Source of the DNA: Acidianus brierleyi
GTDB lineage: Archaea > Thermoproteota > Thermoprotei_A > Sulfolobales > Sulfolobaceae
Direction: 5' to 3'
NCBI RefSeq assembly: GCF_003201835.2
Contig: NZ_CP029289.2
Span: 620,001-684,000 of the forward strand
DNA: 64,000 nt
Shown: positions 8,821 to 17,960 of the stretch, piece after piece
Numbering within the stretch: the stretch's first letter is position 1
Layout of the letters: each line of letters starts with the position of its first letter
Made by a program: the position numbers and the translations under genes
The notes under the pieces: generated by a model
The model's database searches: none
Seen by the model: only the letters and a program-made list of their open reading frames with translations
What the model was told of the DNA's origin: nothing

Positions 8821-9177
8821 TTATCTAAGGAGCTTCTTACAGCTCTGGTCGGCTATGAGCCTATATTTATCATCGAACTGACAGAGGACGAATTTCGGTA
8901 TTAACTCTAAGCCTTTATCAGTAGTAAAGTTGAATCCTACTTCTCTAGCTATTTCCACAGCGGATTTGAAACGACGTTGATAGCTGCTCAGTTTCGCTCT
9001 TGGGCCGCATTTAACCTCAACAAAATAGTAATACATTCCAGAAGGGTAATACGCTTCTACGTCGTAACCGTGTTGATCCCTAGCTATTATTTTAAAACCT
9101 TTGCTTCTCAAAACGCACTCAACATAACTCTCACAGTCATGCATCTTCATCAAGTAACTCTCACATGGGTCATGCAT
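8821..9177 (-). CDS. Small PD-(D/E)XK-type nuclease-like protein
   Basis: The 118-residue protein has the nuclease pattern: an N-terminal helix (SYVECVLRSKGFKIIARD), GYDVEAYY (metal-binding Asp) and YYYFVEVKCGPRAKLSSYQ with the E-x-K core. This resembles VRR-NUC or archaeal Holliday junction resolvase-type domains. The start is uncertain: ATG 9177 and an in-frame ATG 33 bases downstream lie in a small duplication (9,125-9,183). Function in DNA processing of an integrated element is inference. Confidence 0.55.
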   Translation of the reverse strand: MHDPCESYLMKMHDCESYVECVLRSKGFKIIARDQHGYDVEAYYPSGMYYYFVEVKCGPRAKLSSYQRRFKSAVEIAREVGFNFTTDKGLELIPKFVLCQFDDKYRLIADQSCKKLLR

Positions 9178-9183
9178 CTTCAG
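9125..9183. repeat. Short direct duplication at the start of the nuclease gene
   Basis: TAACTCTCACA followed by GTCATGCATCTTCA occurs twice, about 9,125-9,149 and 9,155-9,183, the second with a 3-base insertion. Each copy carries a possible start codon for the minus-strand gene. Confidence 0.5.
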
Positions 9184-9267
9184 AATTACCTCATGTTATT
9201 ATACTTACTAATTTTAAATTATTATTTTATTACTCTTCTAGTTATCTAACTTCTTAAACTCCCCAGT

Positions 9268-9516
9268 TTACTGAGAAAAAGTTTGTTTATTTGCGTGCAT
9301 TCTAACAAGTATTGCAGTACCCTGGAGTTTAGTCTTTTCTAAAAACGCTCTTGCAATCTTCTCGTGCTCATCACTCCTTACAATTATGATAAATACGTGT
9401 TTCTTGTCCATAATCTCATTCTCATTTTGGAGAAACATGCTTAATTTAAGGACTTCCTTATCTTCTAAAATGGTTAATTTATCTCCAGGTTTTAAATCAA
9501 CAAAGATCTTTTCCAT
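9268..9516 (-). CDS. Small protein of unknown function, 82 residues
   Basis: The product starts MEKIFVDLKPGDKLTILED, with a beta-rich N-terminal half and a mixed C-terminal half (VFIIIVRSDEHEKIARAFL). No family was recognised. It lies between the nuclease gene and a decayed gene on the same strand, in a region of short accessory genes. Confidence 0.5.
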   Translation of the reverse strand: MEKIFVDLKPGDKLTILEDKEVLKLSMFLQNENEIMDKKHVFIIIVRSDEHEKIARAFLEKTKLQGTAILVRMHANKQTFSQ

Positions 9517-9563
9517 AACTATTAAATGAAAAGGAGAAAAATAAAGCAGAGTGAATGCCGAAA

Positions 9564-9972
9564 TTATTTTTCCTTAATCCTCCAGTAGGACTTAATCTTA
9601 ATCTTTAAAACTCTAATTCTCATGTTAAGCATTGCCTCAACTATGTCACCGCTAGGGATTTCAACCTTTTTAGTAATGTCGATTCTAACGAAATAATCCC
9701 TAAACTCGTTTTCAGTTTCCTCAAAATACATCATGTAATTACTTATTTCCCTATCTTGTTCATCTAACTCTGTTACTCCAGTTTCATAATAATTTTGAGT
9801 AATATATTCGTATTATCTTGTTGCAGTTTCCTCATCGTCAATCTCAGCAGTAAATTCTTCATGATTCTTTATCGTCAAAATGATCTCAAAGTAGTAAGTC
9901 CTTTTCAGGAATTTTTTGTCCTCTGTATTCCATATTTCTGTTATCCATTCTAATCTATGTTTATCAAGTATT
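9564..9972 (-). pseudogene. Decayed gene with an internal stop and no start codon
   Basis: One frame is open from about 9,972 to TAA 9564-9566 except for a single in-frame TAA after DDEEETATR-like sequence (around 9,811-9,820). The coding-like text continues on both sides (RTYYFEIILTIKNHEE before, MMYFEETENEFRDYFVRID after). No ATG, GTG or TTG is in frame upstream before a stop. It looks like a dead gene of about 135 codons. No domain was recognised. Confidence 0.45.
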
Positions 9973-10040
9973 TAAATATTTCTGTTTACGTATTTTATGT
10001 AAAATTACACCGTATATTTTAGATAGAAAACATTAACAAA

Positions 10041-10050
10041 AATATTTATA
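10041..10050 (+). promoter_or_regulatory. TATA-like box
   Basis: AATATTTATA preceded by an A-rich BRE-like stretch lies about 27 bases before ATG 10074, consistent with a leaderless transcript. Confidence 0.5.
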
Positions 10051-10073
10051 AGGAGAGAACGAGAATATAACGT

Positions 10074-10706
10074 ATGAAGGTTAAAATAACATCAGAAAAA
10101 GAGTTCAGAGAATATGTAAAAAGGAAGGGGTACATAATTAGGGGTGCTTACGGGGAAAAGGCGGATATAAGCGAGGCTTTGAAAGTATTGATAAGGTCAC
10201 TTACTGAAGACCAGCTCAAGGTAATTAAAGGGTTGAAGGTAGAGGGTAATAAGGAAGTTGAGGTAAGCAGTGAAGTTATTGAGGAGATGAAGAAGAAAGG
10301 GATAAATGAGGAGGATATTCCGAAAATAGTTAGGGTAGCTATCGATAGTGACCTTCTTCTAGAGAGGCCTCCAGAGTTGGTAGACCTTCTAAAGAAGAAG
10401 ATGACCAGGGAGGAAGTTATTGATTTTTATAAGAAATACGGATATACGGAGAAGGCAGTAAATAAGATGGTTGATAAGGCTATAGAGAAGGGTGATGTTG
10501 AAGAGGTTATTGAGTTTGTAAAGGATAAAGACGTTGGAGGAAAGGCTGGTGAAATACTTAGGGTAATTAAGGATCACGGAAAAATAGGTAGGAAGGAATT
10601 AAGGGGAATAGTAGGAAGAGAAGGTTTAAGCGGTTTGTTAAATTACCTAAAGAAAGAGGGAGCAATTAAGATTTACTTGGAAAGTGAGTTACTGGATAAG
10701 CTGTAA
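10074..10706 (+). CDS. Charged helical protein with a C-terminal winged-helix-like domain
   Basis: The 210-residue protein is rich in Lys, Glu and Val. Residues about 150-205 (AGEILRVIKDHGKIGRKELR...LLNYLKKEGAIKI) look like a winged helix. The N-terminal part (FREYVKRKGYIIRGAYGEKADISEAL) and the middle (LLKKKMTREEVIDFYKKYGYTEKAV) are helical. A DNA-binding role, perhaps in plasmid maintenance, is inferred. GC content and codon use differ a little from neighbours (more GAG and AAG), which fits an accessory origin. Confidence 0.55.
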   Translation: MKVKITSEKEFREYVKRKGYIIRGAYGEKADISEALKVLIRSLTEDQLKVIKGLKVEGNKEVEVSSEVIEEMKKKGINEEDIPKIVRVAIDSDLLLERPPELVDLLKKKMTREEVIDFYKKYGYTEKAVNKMVDKAIEKGDVEEVIEFVKDKDVGGKAGEILRVIKDHGKIGRKELRGIVGREGLSGLLNYLKKEGAIKIYLESELLDKL

Positions 10707-10906
10707 AAGTATAAGGAAAACGATCCTAAAAATTGAGTATATTCCAATTTAGCTATTTATATCTAATAAAAAGTATATACGATAATATACTTGCTTATCT
10801 ATATAGATTTTATGTGCTATATTAATATAGTTTAATATATAGTGATATATAGAATTTTAATAAAATAGAGATAATCTTTATAAACAACTATTAAAAATAC
10901 AAGACA

Positions 10907-12265
10907 ATGAAACCTTTCTACTTTTTAGACAATTTAAAATGGAATACTTTCATGACTAAAAATACAATAATTACTGGAATGGGAGTTTTTACCGTAGGCT
11001 ATGAAGGAACAGCAATATCTTTAACCCTCTTAATTACGTTATCTTCACTTCACGTTAGTAGTAGTGAAAAACCTCTATTTGAAGGCCTTTTAGTTTCGAC
11101 TGGATATATTGGTATGGTAATAGGAGGCTTAATATTTGGCATATTATCTAACAAAGGTCGGAAGAAATATTATGGAATAGATGTTCTCCTTATGGGAATA
11201 GGATCTATTCTTCAATTTTTTGTTAATAATTCCTATGAACTTTTCTTATTAAGAACAATAATAGGAATAGGCGTAGGTGCAGATTTTGTACTTTCACCAG
11301 TAATTATAGCAGAAAATTTTAATGCATTAGATAGAGGAAAGGCAATTGCAATAGGAAGAGTGATAATGATAACTCTTGGCGATATTGCTGCATCTTTAGT
11401 TTTTCTTTCTCTACTTTTGTCACACGTCTCTACATCCTTGTTATGGAGAATAACCTTATCCTTAGGAGTTATACCTGCGTTAAGCGTATTTTATTTTAGA
11501 AGAAGATTGCCGGATACCGTAAGGTATATAGGTAGAATAAAAGGGGATATAAACGAGCTTAAGAATGCTGTAATTAAGATAACTGGAAGAAATGAAGTAA
11601 ACGTAAACGTAACAATAGATAGGACTCCTGCATTCGTATATTTTAGAAGAAACTGGAAGTTCTTCTTAACTTCTGCACTTCTTTGGGCACTACTAGATCT
11701 TAATATAGGCATAAAGGAATTCGGTCCAACTTTAATAGCTAGGCAAATAGGAATTACAGACCCCGCAGTATATAAGATAATTACAGATTTAGCGTTTGCC
11801 TTGCCTGGAGCATTTTTAGGTATAATATTAATTGACAGAAGCAGGAAAATCACTCAGTCAATTTCTTTAATTTCACTAATTATAGTATTAACATCTTTTG
11901 TGGCATTAAGAGGAATTTTACCAGACGTGTTTCTATTTCTTATAATCTCTAGTTACTATTTTGTTTATAATATTGGTGCTCATCCTATTATAGGTACTGG
12001 ATTGCCTGCTATAGAACTATCACCTACCAAGGTTAGGAGTTTCGTTCAGGGAATAGTTGTAGCAACTGCAAAATCTGGAGGAGCAATAGGTACTTTATTA
12101 TTTCCAATATTGTTCCACAAATACGGGCTTATAGGTGCTTTATTGCCATCAATAGCCATATATCTTATTATGCTAGCCCTATTCACATTAGTGCTACCAG
12201 AAACAGGCAGAAAGTCTCTTGAAGAGACGTCAAGAGAAATAGAAAGTGAAGAGAAAATAAAGTAA
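10907..12265 (+). CDS. MFS transporter, sugar-porter/phosphate-symporter-like
   Basis: The 452-residue protein has 12 membrane segments. It shows MFS signatures in the 2-3 loop (GILSNKGRKKYYGID), in segment 4 (RTIIGIGVGADFVLSP) and near the end (VLPETGRKSLEETS), the last being typical of sugar porter and related families. Sulfolobales have many such carriers for organic acids, sugars and aromatic compounds. The substrate cannot be told. ATG 10907 follows a very AT-rich stretch that probably carries the promoter. Confidence 0.75.
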   Translation: MKPFYFLDNLKWNTFMTKNTIITGMGVFTVGYEGTAISLTLLITLSSLHVSSSEKPLFEGLLVSTGYIGMVIGGLIFGILSNKGRKKYYGIDVLLMGIGSILQFFVNNSYELFLLRTIIGIGVGADFVLSPVIIAENFNALDRGKAIAIGRVIMITLGDIAASLVFLSLLLSHVSTSLLWRITLSLGVIPALSVFYFRRRLPDTVRYIGRIKGDINELKNAVIKITGRNEVNVNVTIDRTPAFVYFRRNWKFFLTSALLWALLDLNIGIKEFGPTLIARQIGITDPAVYKIITDLAFALPGAFLGIILIDRSRKITQSISLISLIIVLTSFVALRGILPDVFLFLIISSYYFVYNIGAHPIIGTGLPAIELSPTKVRSFVQGIVVATAKSGGAIGTLLFPILFHKYGLIGALLPSIAIYLIMLALFTLVLPETGRKSLEETSREIESEEKIK

Positions 12266-12614
12266 AGGAAGAAACAAGAAAAGATTACATATCATATATT
12301 GATAATGTAAAACACATTAACCCTAATATTGAGGAAACACTTCAACCTACAAAGATAAAGCTAAAGAATTAGAAGAATAAGCTATTAATAATTAACTATT
12401 TATTTCTCTAATATAATTTATCTTTTGAATAAAAACTAAATTTCTTATTTAAGAATATTTAATAAATTAGTGATTCCTACAACTATTATAGTTGTTTAAG
12501 AAATTTAACATAGTATTTATATTATACTGTGTATGTGAGATTTTGGCATATTTAGTATTAGTAAATTAAAATATATCTTACCCTTTAAAGTCTAAGGAAT
12601 CATATTATCTTAAT
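12266..12614. other. AT-rich intergenic region
   Basis: About 350 bases without a supported gene lie between the MFS transporter and the tail of a minus-strand pseudogene. I see only AT-rich DNA, and no repeat or structured RNA. Confidence 0.5.
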
Positions 12615-14050
12615 TTAAATAAATTTAATCGTACTCTGCTTGTTGCTAGCCTTCTGCAGAGCTGTTATTGCTTTCTTAAGTCCCTCCTCTACTTTCTTAA
12701 GTCCCTCCTCTACATCATTTAAGGAATTCAATGCTGCTTGTAAGGCTGTATAAGCAGAAACAAGCTCCGGTGGCGCTAAAGTCTCAAAATATCCTTCTAA
12801 TTGCTTCCTAATCTCTATACAAGCAGTATCTAAGTCTTCATCTGTCACTTTCCTATTGAGCTCAACTAGAAGGAATCCCTCGCTCTTAGCGGTCTCCCTA
12901 GCTTGATCGTTTAGAGATGAGACTACCAGAACTTTCAAATGCGGAAGCTTCTTTAGGCTGTTCACTCTGCCTACTTCCTGATCAACTGTTGGCCTATCTA
13001 CAGGTCTATCTAAGTTCTTACAAGAGGCGTAGATCTCAAGACCTCCTTTAATGGCCTTTACGTCTACCTCCACGTCTTGTCCTGCCCTATTTTTTCATAT
13101 ACGTTAGTCCTGACGTCGAAGCCTAGAAGCTTAAAAGCGTAAGCAGTAGCCGCCTCTAAGGGATCTCTAACGCCCATAAAGGTATTCCTAATGTCTTCCG
13201 AGGAGCATACAACTGGAAGTAGGGGTTGTGGGACTGAAGTAATAGTCTCATTGACTCCAGTGGAACTATATCTATAACCACTTACATCTTGGAGCGGGGT
13301 CTCATCGTTTTCTTTCAGTGGTGGAGTTGTAGTATCGGTTTTGTATTTTAGGAATTCCTGTAGTAAGTTTACGAAGTCATCAGTAAACATGGGAGCAGGA
13401 AAAGCATACATAAAGTCTTGCTTTCCATTAATATTGCACTCGAATATGATATCTAGACCTTTTATTGCATATCTCCAACTGTCAGGCTTTGGTACGTCTG
13501 GCTTTAGATCTTCATCTAAAACAAATATAGTTCCAACATGAGTTGTAAATCTCACAACATTAAAAGCGTGCTGCTTCGTTTTAACAAAGGTTAAGAGCTG
13601 ACTTAATGCTTGCTTAATGTCCATTATTTCGCTCGTAGAACTAGTACTTAGTATTTTGTAGATCATGGATCTAACAAACTCTATGTAAGCTTTTTTCAAC
13701 TTCTCGTAGTTTTCTAGTTCATATTTCACTAAGTTATTTGCAATATTTGTATTATACACAAATGATTGACATGTTTGCCTTATAATCTGTTCTGGGGCAC
13801 TATTAAAGAAATAATTGATCTTTTGAGGATTTGCACCACTAAGGTAAGTAATTTCATCACTAGTTAGAAGTACAAAGATACTATTTTTTATGTCTTGCCA
13901 GATACGTATTCTACTATCTGCATCACAATAAAAAATATTCTTATATTCACAAGCTGTACTAAAGATTATGACCTGAATAATAGCTATATATTCCATATAG
14001 TTAACGTAATCTATAAGATAATCGTATTTCTCTTGACTCATGAGTAACAA
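12615..14050 (-). pseudogene. Restriction-endonuclease-like gene with a frameshift
   Basis: An upstream frame (ATG near 14,050, 328 codons) ends in AYAFKLLGFDVRTNVYEKIGQD and then runs into a stop at 13,064. The next frame picks up VEVDVKAIKGGLEIYASCKN, which completes a PD-(D/E)XK core (E-x-D...S-x-K). The break is an extra AAGAC next to CAGGAC, a 5-base near-duplication at about 13,070-13,085. The joined protein would be about 475 residues, with an unknown N-terminal region and a C-terminal coiled coil containing a duplicated heptad. It could be a decayed defence nuclease; two separate proteins is the alternative. Confidence 0.55.
12671..12712. repeat. Perfect 21-base tandem repeat, two copies
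   Basis: CTTTCTTAAGTCCCTCCTCTA occurs at 12,671-12,691 and 12,692-12,712. On the minus strand it encodes VEEGLKK twice, a duplicated heptad in a coiled coil. Confidence 0.85.
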
Positions 14051-14466
14051 ATATTTTTAGCAAATTTTAAATTTTTCTATCTTAAATTCATTATATTGAA
14101 ATCTATTTTTGTTGCACTGCAGGGGCTTAGTACACTCCAATCGATATTTAAGTATTGTATAACTTACCGTTTAACACAGGTACTTTCATTAAGTTTTTGT
14201 CTCATTATTTCCCATTTATACTGTCAAAATGAATAAGAACTTTATGAGACTATTAATATGCACTATTTCTAAAAAGCTCCTAAGCCATAACTCATTTTAG
14301 TTTATGCGTCTCATGATGGCTTTTCTTTTTTTCTTAAATAATTTTAGGTGGTAAATATAAATAGTCACTCTTAGTTTCTATTAGATTTAGTATCCATTTC
14401 AGGTTTACAGGGTAAAATTTTGTTACGTCAACGCCTAATGTAAATAGGTTAGATAATGAAACGAGT
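14051..14466. other. Intergenic region with nothing clear
   Basis: About 415 bases separate the nuclease-like pseudogene from the small winged-helix gene. There are T-rich tracts near 14,320-14,340 that could end transcription. No gene, RNA or repeat was recognised. Confidence 0.4.
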
Positions 14467-14685
14467 GTGAAACTTCCAAAGGATTATCGGCTTAATGATA
14501 GAGATTTGTTAGTATTAAAAGCAATAAAAGATGGTAAAATAATTTTATCTGAAATTATGAAATATACTAATTTACCTAAAACTACTGCATATAGGAGAGT
14601 AAAGAAATTGGTTAGTCTTGGTTATGTAAAAGAAGTTAAAAAAGAAGGGAAAATATTCTATATCGCCAATGAGGAAAACCAATAA
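14467..14685 (+). CDS. Small winged helix-turn-helix regulator
   Basis: The 72-residue protein is a single MarR/ArsR-like winged-helix domain: LNDRDLLVLKAIKDGKIILS, then the recognition helix KTTAYRRVKKLVSLGYVKE and a wing (KKEGKIFYIAN). The start is GTG 14467. It likely binds DNA as a dimer, perhaps at its own or the neighbouring surface-protein gene 75 bases downstream. Confidence 0.7.
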   Translation: MKLPKDYRLNDRDLLVLKAIKDGKIILSEIMKYTNLPKTTAYRRVKKLVSLGYVKEVKKEGKIFYIANEENQ

Positions 14686-14759
14686 CTCTAGACGTTCCAC
14701 ATTGTTCCGCTACTTGTTCCTTTAATATAGGAATAGACAATTAGTTTTTTGGTGAAAAT

Positions 14760-15221
14760 ATGAATAAACTAATCTTAGCCGCAGTATTAATACCTTTAGT
14801 AGGATTAGGAGTAGTAATAGGAGATTCCTTCTTAGGTACTTTAGCTAATATAAGCTACTCAATCCATACAACTAATAATAACTATGAAATATTATCGGCA
14901 AATATTAATTTAGGTAATTTAACCGCCGGTGAACAAGGAAATTATTCGTCTACTGCAACAATGAAAATAAATTCAGGATATTACACGTTTAAGCTAAATA
15001 ATGGAGCATTAGAGGGAGAATTCTCTAATTTTACAGTAATATTAAAATTTGCTAACCATACTATAATTCTTAGTAAAGAACATCATGAAAGTAAAAAGAT
15101 ATTCCTACAGTCTGGAGAGTATAATGTTACAATTTTAATTTACTACGTAGTTTCTATGAAGGCTCATAATGCAACTGTATCTAATACTCAGCTAATAACT
15201 GTAAAAGAAGAGAATTCATAA
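14760..15221 (+). CDS. Secreted, probably glycosylated small protein
   Basis: The 153-residue product begins with a signal/anchor helix (LILAAVLIPLVGLGVVIGD) and then a beta-rich domain with many N-x-S/T sites (ANISYS, NLTAG, NYSST, NFTVI). This is typical of Sulfolobales surface proteins. No family was recognised. The small regulator just upstream may control it. Confidence 0.55.
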   Translation: MNKLILAAVLIPLVGLGVVIGDSFLGTLANISYSIHTTNNNYEILSANINLGNLTAGEQGNYSSTATMKINSGYYTFKLNNGALEGEFSNFTVILKFANHTIILSKEHHESKKIFLQSGEYNVTILIYYVVSMKAHNATVSNTQLITVKEENS

Positions 15222-15544
15222 TTCTTTATAGAAATATTTTTTATAACAATTATAATCTGGATATGATGGTTAAGTTAAAATATCTTTTTTGTATTAAAAT
15301 TATTATATGATAAAAAATTCATCAAATCTAAACATGATAAAATTTTTCAAAAATAACTAACATAAATTGTATTCATACTCGTAGTTACAGCCTTAGTTTT
15401 CCCTAAACCAGTTCTACACAACAGAGAAACTATAGAGTGCGAGATTATAAAGATGAGGACTAACTACTTTGAATTTTTAATCAGTAAACTGTAGAGTTTA
15501 TTCTAGATTATATCTTTAATAAACTTTATTATAAGTTTATATAT

Positions 15545-15697
15545 ATGAAGACTGTGAAGAAAGAAGAAGACATTTTTATTGAATTCAGTGACTTTAATGA
15601 AGTAAAGGAAGTATTTGAGGAGGCTATTAAAGAAATGAAAGACGAAGAAAAGGCTAAGGCTAGTAAGCCTTCTTATGAGACCCGATCTCTCAAATGA
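15545..15697 (+). CDS. Small acidic protein, antitoxin-like, copy 1
   Basis: The 50-residue product (begins MKTVKKEEDIFIEFSDFNEV, ends SYETRSLK) is helical and acidic. It is related to the product of 16,184-16,336, sharing the layout and the KPS-ETxS-K tail. It converges on a decayed RelE-like gene on the other strand. The role as antitoxin is inferred from position and size only. Confidence 0.5.
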   Translation: MKTVKKEEDIFIEFSDFNEVKEVFEEAIKEMKDEEKAKASKPSYETRSLK

Positions 15698-15962
15698 AAC
15701 TATACAATTTTTTGAATTTACACTGTAAAGAATTCTTATATCACCATGTAACTTCTATGGAGAACGTAGGATTACCGTATTTATCTTTTCCAAGCTTCTC
15801 TCTAGCGTACTTAAATGGATCTTCATTTATCAATCCCAATTTTTCAAGAATCAGTCTTAGAAGTTTTGACTGAGGGAAATTTCTTTTTAACCATTCTATG
15901 AACTCTCTTCTATCCATCTCACCCTTAACCAAAAATCTAAAAACCCACTTCTCACAAACCAC
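15660..15962 (-). pseudogene. RelE/ParE-like toxin remnant, copy 1
   Basis: The gene starts at GTG 15962 (VCEKWVFRFLV) and runs to FSIEVTW and a stop at 15741. Comparison with the intact copy (16,290-16,601) shows a 1-base insertion in the GTTACATGGTGAT stretch and a 1-base deletion further on. The C-terminal strand region (GDIRILYSVNSKNCI) is still visible in another frame. It is therefore a dead duplicate. Confidence 0.65.
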
Positions 15963-15971
15963 AATAGAAAG

Positions 15972-16051
15972 AGAAAGAAAATAAATTTAAAAATCTTTCT
16001 ACTCATTTATTATCTCATTAGTGATAATAGTTGTAATAATACAATAATAAT
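15972..16051. repeat. Direct repeat upstream of the toxin genes, first copy
   Basis: About 80 bases, including TTATTATCTCATTAGTGATA and the stretch after it, recur at 16,608-16,690 nearly unchanged. The repeat covers the promoter side of each minus-strand toxin gene, including the TATA-like TTTTTAAATTTA. Confidence 0.8.
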
Positions 16052-16183
16052 CATAGTAAAATAAAGTGAATTCGCAAAGGAAACCTGAATCGCCCTAGAG
16101 ATGAGTAAACTTTGATTTTTTAGTAAACTGGAAAGTTCACTTAGACTACATCTTTAATAACCTCTGTGAGAAATTTATATTAT

Positions 16184-16336
16184 ATGAGAATTGAAGATAA
16201 GGATGAAAAAGGAGAAGGTTACCTAGTAATTGAGAGTAAAGAGGATTTGGAAGAATTTAGGAAAATGTTAATTGAGGCTTATTATGAGCTTAATCCCGAC
16301 CGTAAGCCTTCTTGTGAGACCCAATCTCCCAAATAA
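16184..16336 (+). CDS. Small acidic protein, antitoxin-like, copy 2
   Basis: The 50-residue product (begins MRIEDKDEKGEGYLVIESKE, ends CETQSPK) overlaps the 3' end of the RelE-like gene by 47 bases on the opposite strand. It resembles the product of 15,545-15,697. A tail-to-tail overlap is unusual for a toxin-antitoxin pair, which is normally co-directional; antisense RNA effects are possible. Confidence 0.5.
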   Translation: MRIEDKDEKGEGYLVIESKEDLEEFRKMLIEAYYELNPDRKPSCETQSPK

Positions 16337-16601
16337 AGATTATGCAGTTTTTTGAATCTACACTGTAAAGAATTCTTATATCTCCAGTTACTTCAATAGA
16401 GAACATCTGATTTCCATATGTATCCTTACCCAGTTTCTCTCTAGAGTACTTAAATGGATCTCCTTTCAACAATTCTAGTTTATCAACAACTAACATTAAA
16501 TATTCCAAATTAGAAAACTCTCTAGCAACAAATCTAGCTAAATCTCTAGCTTCCTTGACTTTCTTCATCATGAACTTTATTTCCCACTTTTCACAAACCA
16601 C
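16290..16601 (-). CDS. RelE/ParE-family toxin-like protein
   Basis: The 103-residue protein has the RelE fold pattern: N-terminal helices, then DPFKYSREKLGKD, FSIEVTGDIRILYSVDSKNC and IIFIWEIGSHKKAYGRD at the end, matching the core strands and C-terminal motif of RelE/ParE toxins. The start is GTG 16601 with a TATA-like TTTTTAAATTTA about 25 bases upstream, suggesting a leaderless transcript. It is the intact member of a duplicated module. Confidence 0.65.
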   Translation of the reverse strand: MVCEKWEIKFMMKKVKEARDLARFVAREFSNLEYLMLVVDKLELLKGDPFKYSREKLGKDTYGNQMFSIEVTGDIRILYSVDSKNCIIFIWEIGSHKKAYGRD

Positions 16602-16607
16602 ATAAAG

Positions 16608-16690
16608 AGAAAAAGAAAATAAATTTAAAAATCTTTTTACTTATTTATTATCTCATTAGTGATAATAGTTGTAATAATACAATAATAATA
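16608..16690. repeat. Direct repeat upstream of the toxin genes, second copy
   Basis: This is the partner of 15,972-16,051. The pair shows that the whole toxin/antitoxin-like unit was tandemly duplicated with a period of about 639 bases. Confidence 0.8.
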
Positions 16691-16769
16691 ACAATAGTAG
16701 AATTAACGTAAAAATAACGTCGTAAATTTAACCATTAGATATTAATATTCTATCAAGATATTTTATAAT

Positions 16770-17960
16770 GTGAATATTGATCCTAAACTTTGCATTCTTT
16801 GTCGAGGTACCAAATATCTTTGTGGTCTTTCCTATTGTCCTGTATTCATTAAGAGTAGGATGAGGATAGATATTCCAAAAGATTTAGATGGCTCTTCTCC
16901 TCCCTCGGTTTTCGTGGGAAGAATAGGCTATCCTAAAATAAGTGTATTTGCTTCTTCTCCACCAATTAAAGGAAATACCTCAGTCTATGAAAATCCTAAA
17001 GAATGGATTAAAATGAATTTAGATGATTTCCTCTCTTTAAGGTTAAGTATGGCAAGAGGAGGAGATAGATTTCATGTTAATGAAGCTAAAAATCCTTCAA
17101 AGTTACTTGAAGATATTAAAGTTCTTTCCTTGTCTCCAAATCCTGCAGAAATAGAAATGAAATTTAAGTATGAACCAAAAAATGTAATTTTTGATGAAGA
17201 TCATCCTCCTCTTGGTCCTTCAGCTCCTGTAGAGAAAATAAGATTAGGTACTTTACCACCTCCTGAAAAAACTGTAGAGAAAGTGTTTGAGGACAAGGAC
17301 TTAAAGTCCTCTGAAGGTATAATGTATTTATATAAGTCAGGCATAGACGTTGAAAGAATTTCTAGAATACTTAGTGTAGGTAATATAGGGATAAAAAGGA
17401 AATTGGTTCCAACACGATGGAGCATAACTGCCGTAGATAAAATAATCTCAGATAATTTAGTAAATGAAATAAAGAAATATGAAACAATAGACAAGGTCGA
17501 GGTTTATGTTAGAGAATTTAATAAAAATCTTTTTGTAGCTATACTTATTCCAAATAAATGGTCATTTGAATGGGGAGAGGCATGGTTTCCTGGAAGTACA
17601 TGGAACAAGTTTGGAAATAAAGTTGGAATAGAAGTGGATAACGAAGGATATTTTGGAAGGAAAGACTATCCAGAAATAGGAGGTTGTTATTATGCGTCAA
17701 GAATTGGAGTTTCGGAATTTCTTCTTTCAAGAAAAAAGCAAGCTACTGCAATTTTATGGAGGGAAATATATTCTGGATTTAATCTTCCTATAGGCGTATG
17801 GTTTGTTAGGGAAAACGTAAGAGAGTTATTTAAAACTAAACCTATGGTTTTTGATAGCGTAGATGATGCCTTATTATCTCTTAAATTAAGATCAGGATTA
17901 GGTTCATGGATTAAAAGAAGTTTCATAAAGAGAGAAAGTATTGAGAGATGGTTACGATGA
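16770..17960 (+). CDS. nreA: DNA repair protein NreA-like
   Basis: The 396-residue protein matches the archaeal Nre family: an N-terminal Cys cluster (Cys8, Cys11, Cys18, Cys23 in CILCRGTKYLCGLSYCPV), the conserved SSPPSVFVGRIGYPKI segment, and the C-terminal WREIYSGFNLPIGVWFVREN. Nre proteins act in DNA repair, for example after mitomycin C, and bind PCNA in some archaea; I see no clear PIP box at this C-terminus. The start is GTG 16770. It overlaps the next gene by 13 bases. Confidence 0.85.
   Translation: MNIDPKLCILCRGTKYLCGLSYCPVFIKSRMRIDIPKDLDGSSPPSVFVGRIGYPKISVFASSPPIKGNTSVYENPKEWIKMNLDDFLSLRLSMARGGDRFHVNEAKNPSKLLEDIKVLSLSPNPAEIEMKFKYEPKNVIFDEDHPPLGPSAPVEKIRLGTLPPPEKTVEKVFEDKDLKSSEGIMYLYKSGIDVERISRILSVGNIGIKRKLVPTRWSITAVDKIISDNLVNEIKKYETIDKVEVYVREFNKNLFVAILIPNKWSFEWGEAWFPGSTWNKFGNKVGIEVDNEGYFGRKDYPEIGGCYYASRIGVSEFLLSRKKQATAILWREIYSGFNLPIGVWFVRENVRELFKTKPMVFDSVDDALLSLKLRSGLGSWIKRSFIKRESIERWLR

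Noticed and set aside
12615..14050. CARF-nuclease (Can2/Card1-like) identity for the split nuclease gene
   Set aside because: The C-terminal core fits a PD-(D/E)XK nuclease, but no CARF motif can be seen in the N-terminal part and no CRISPR genes are nearby.
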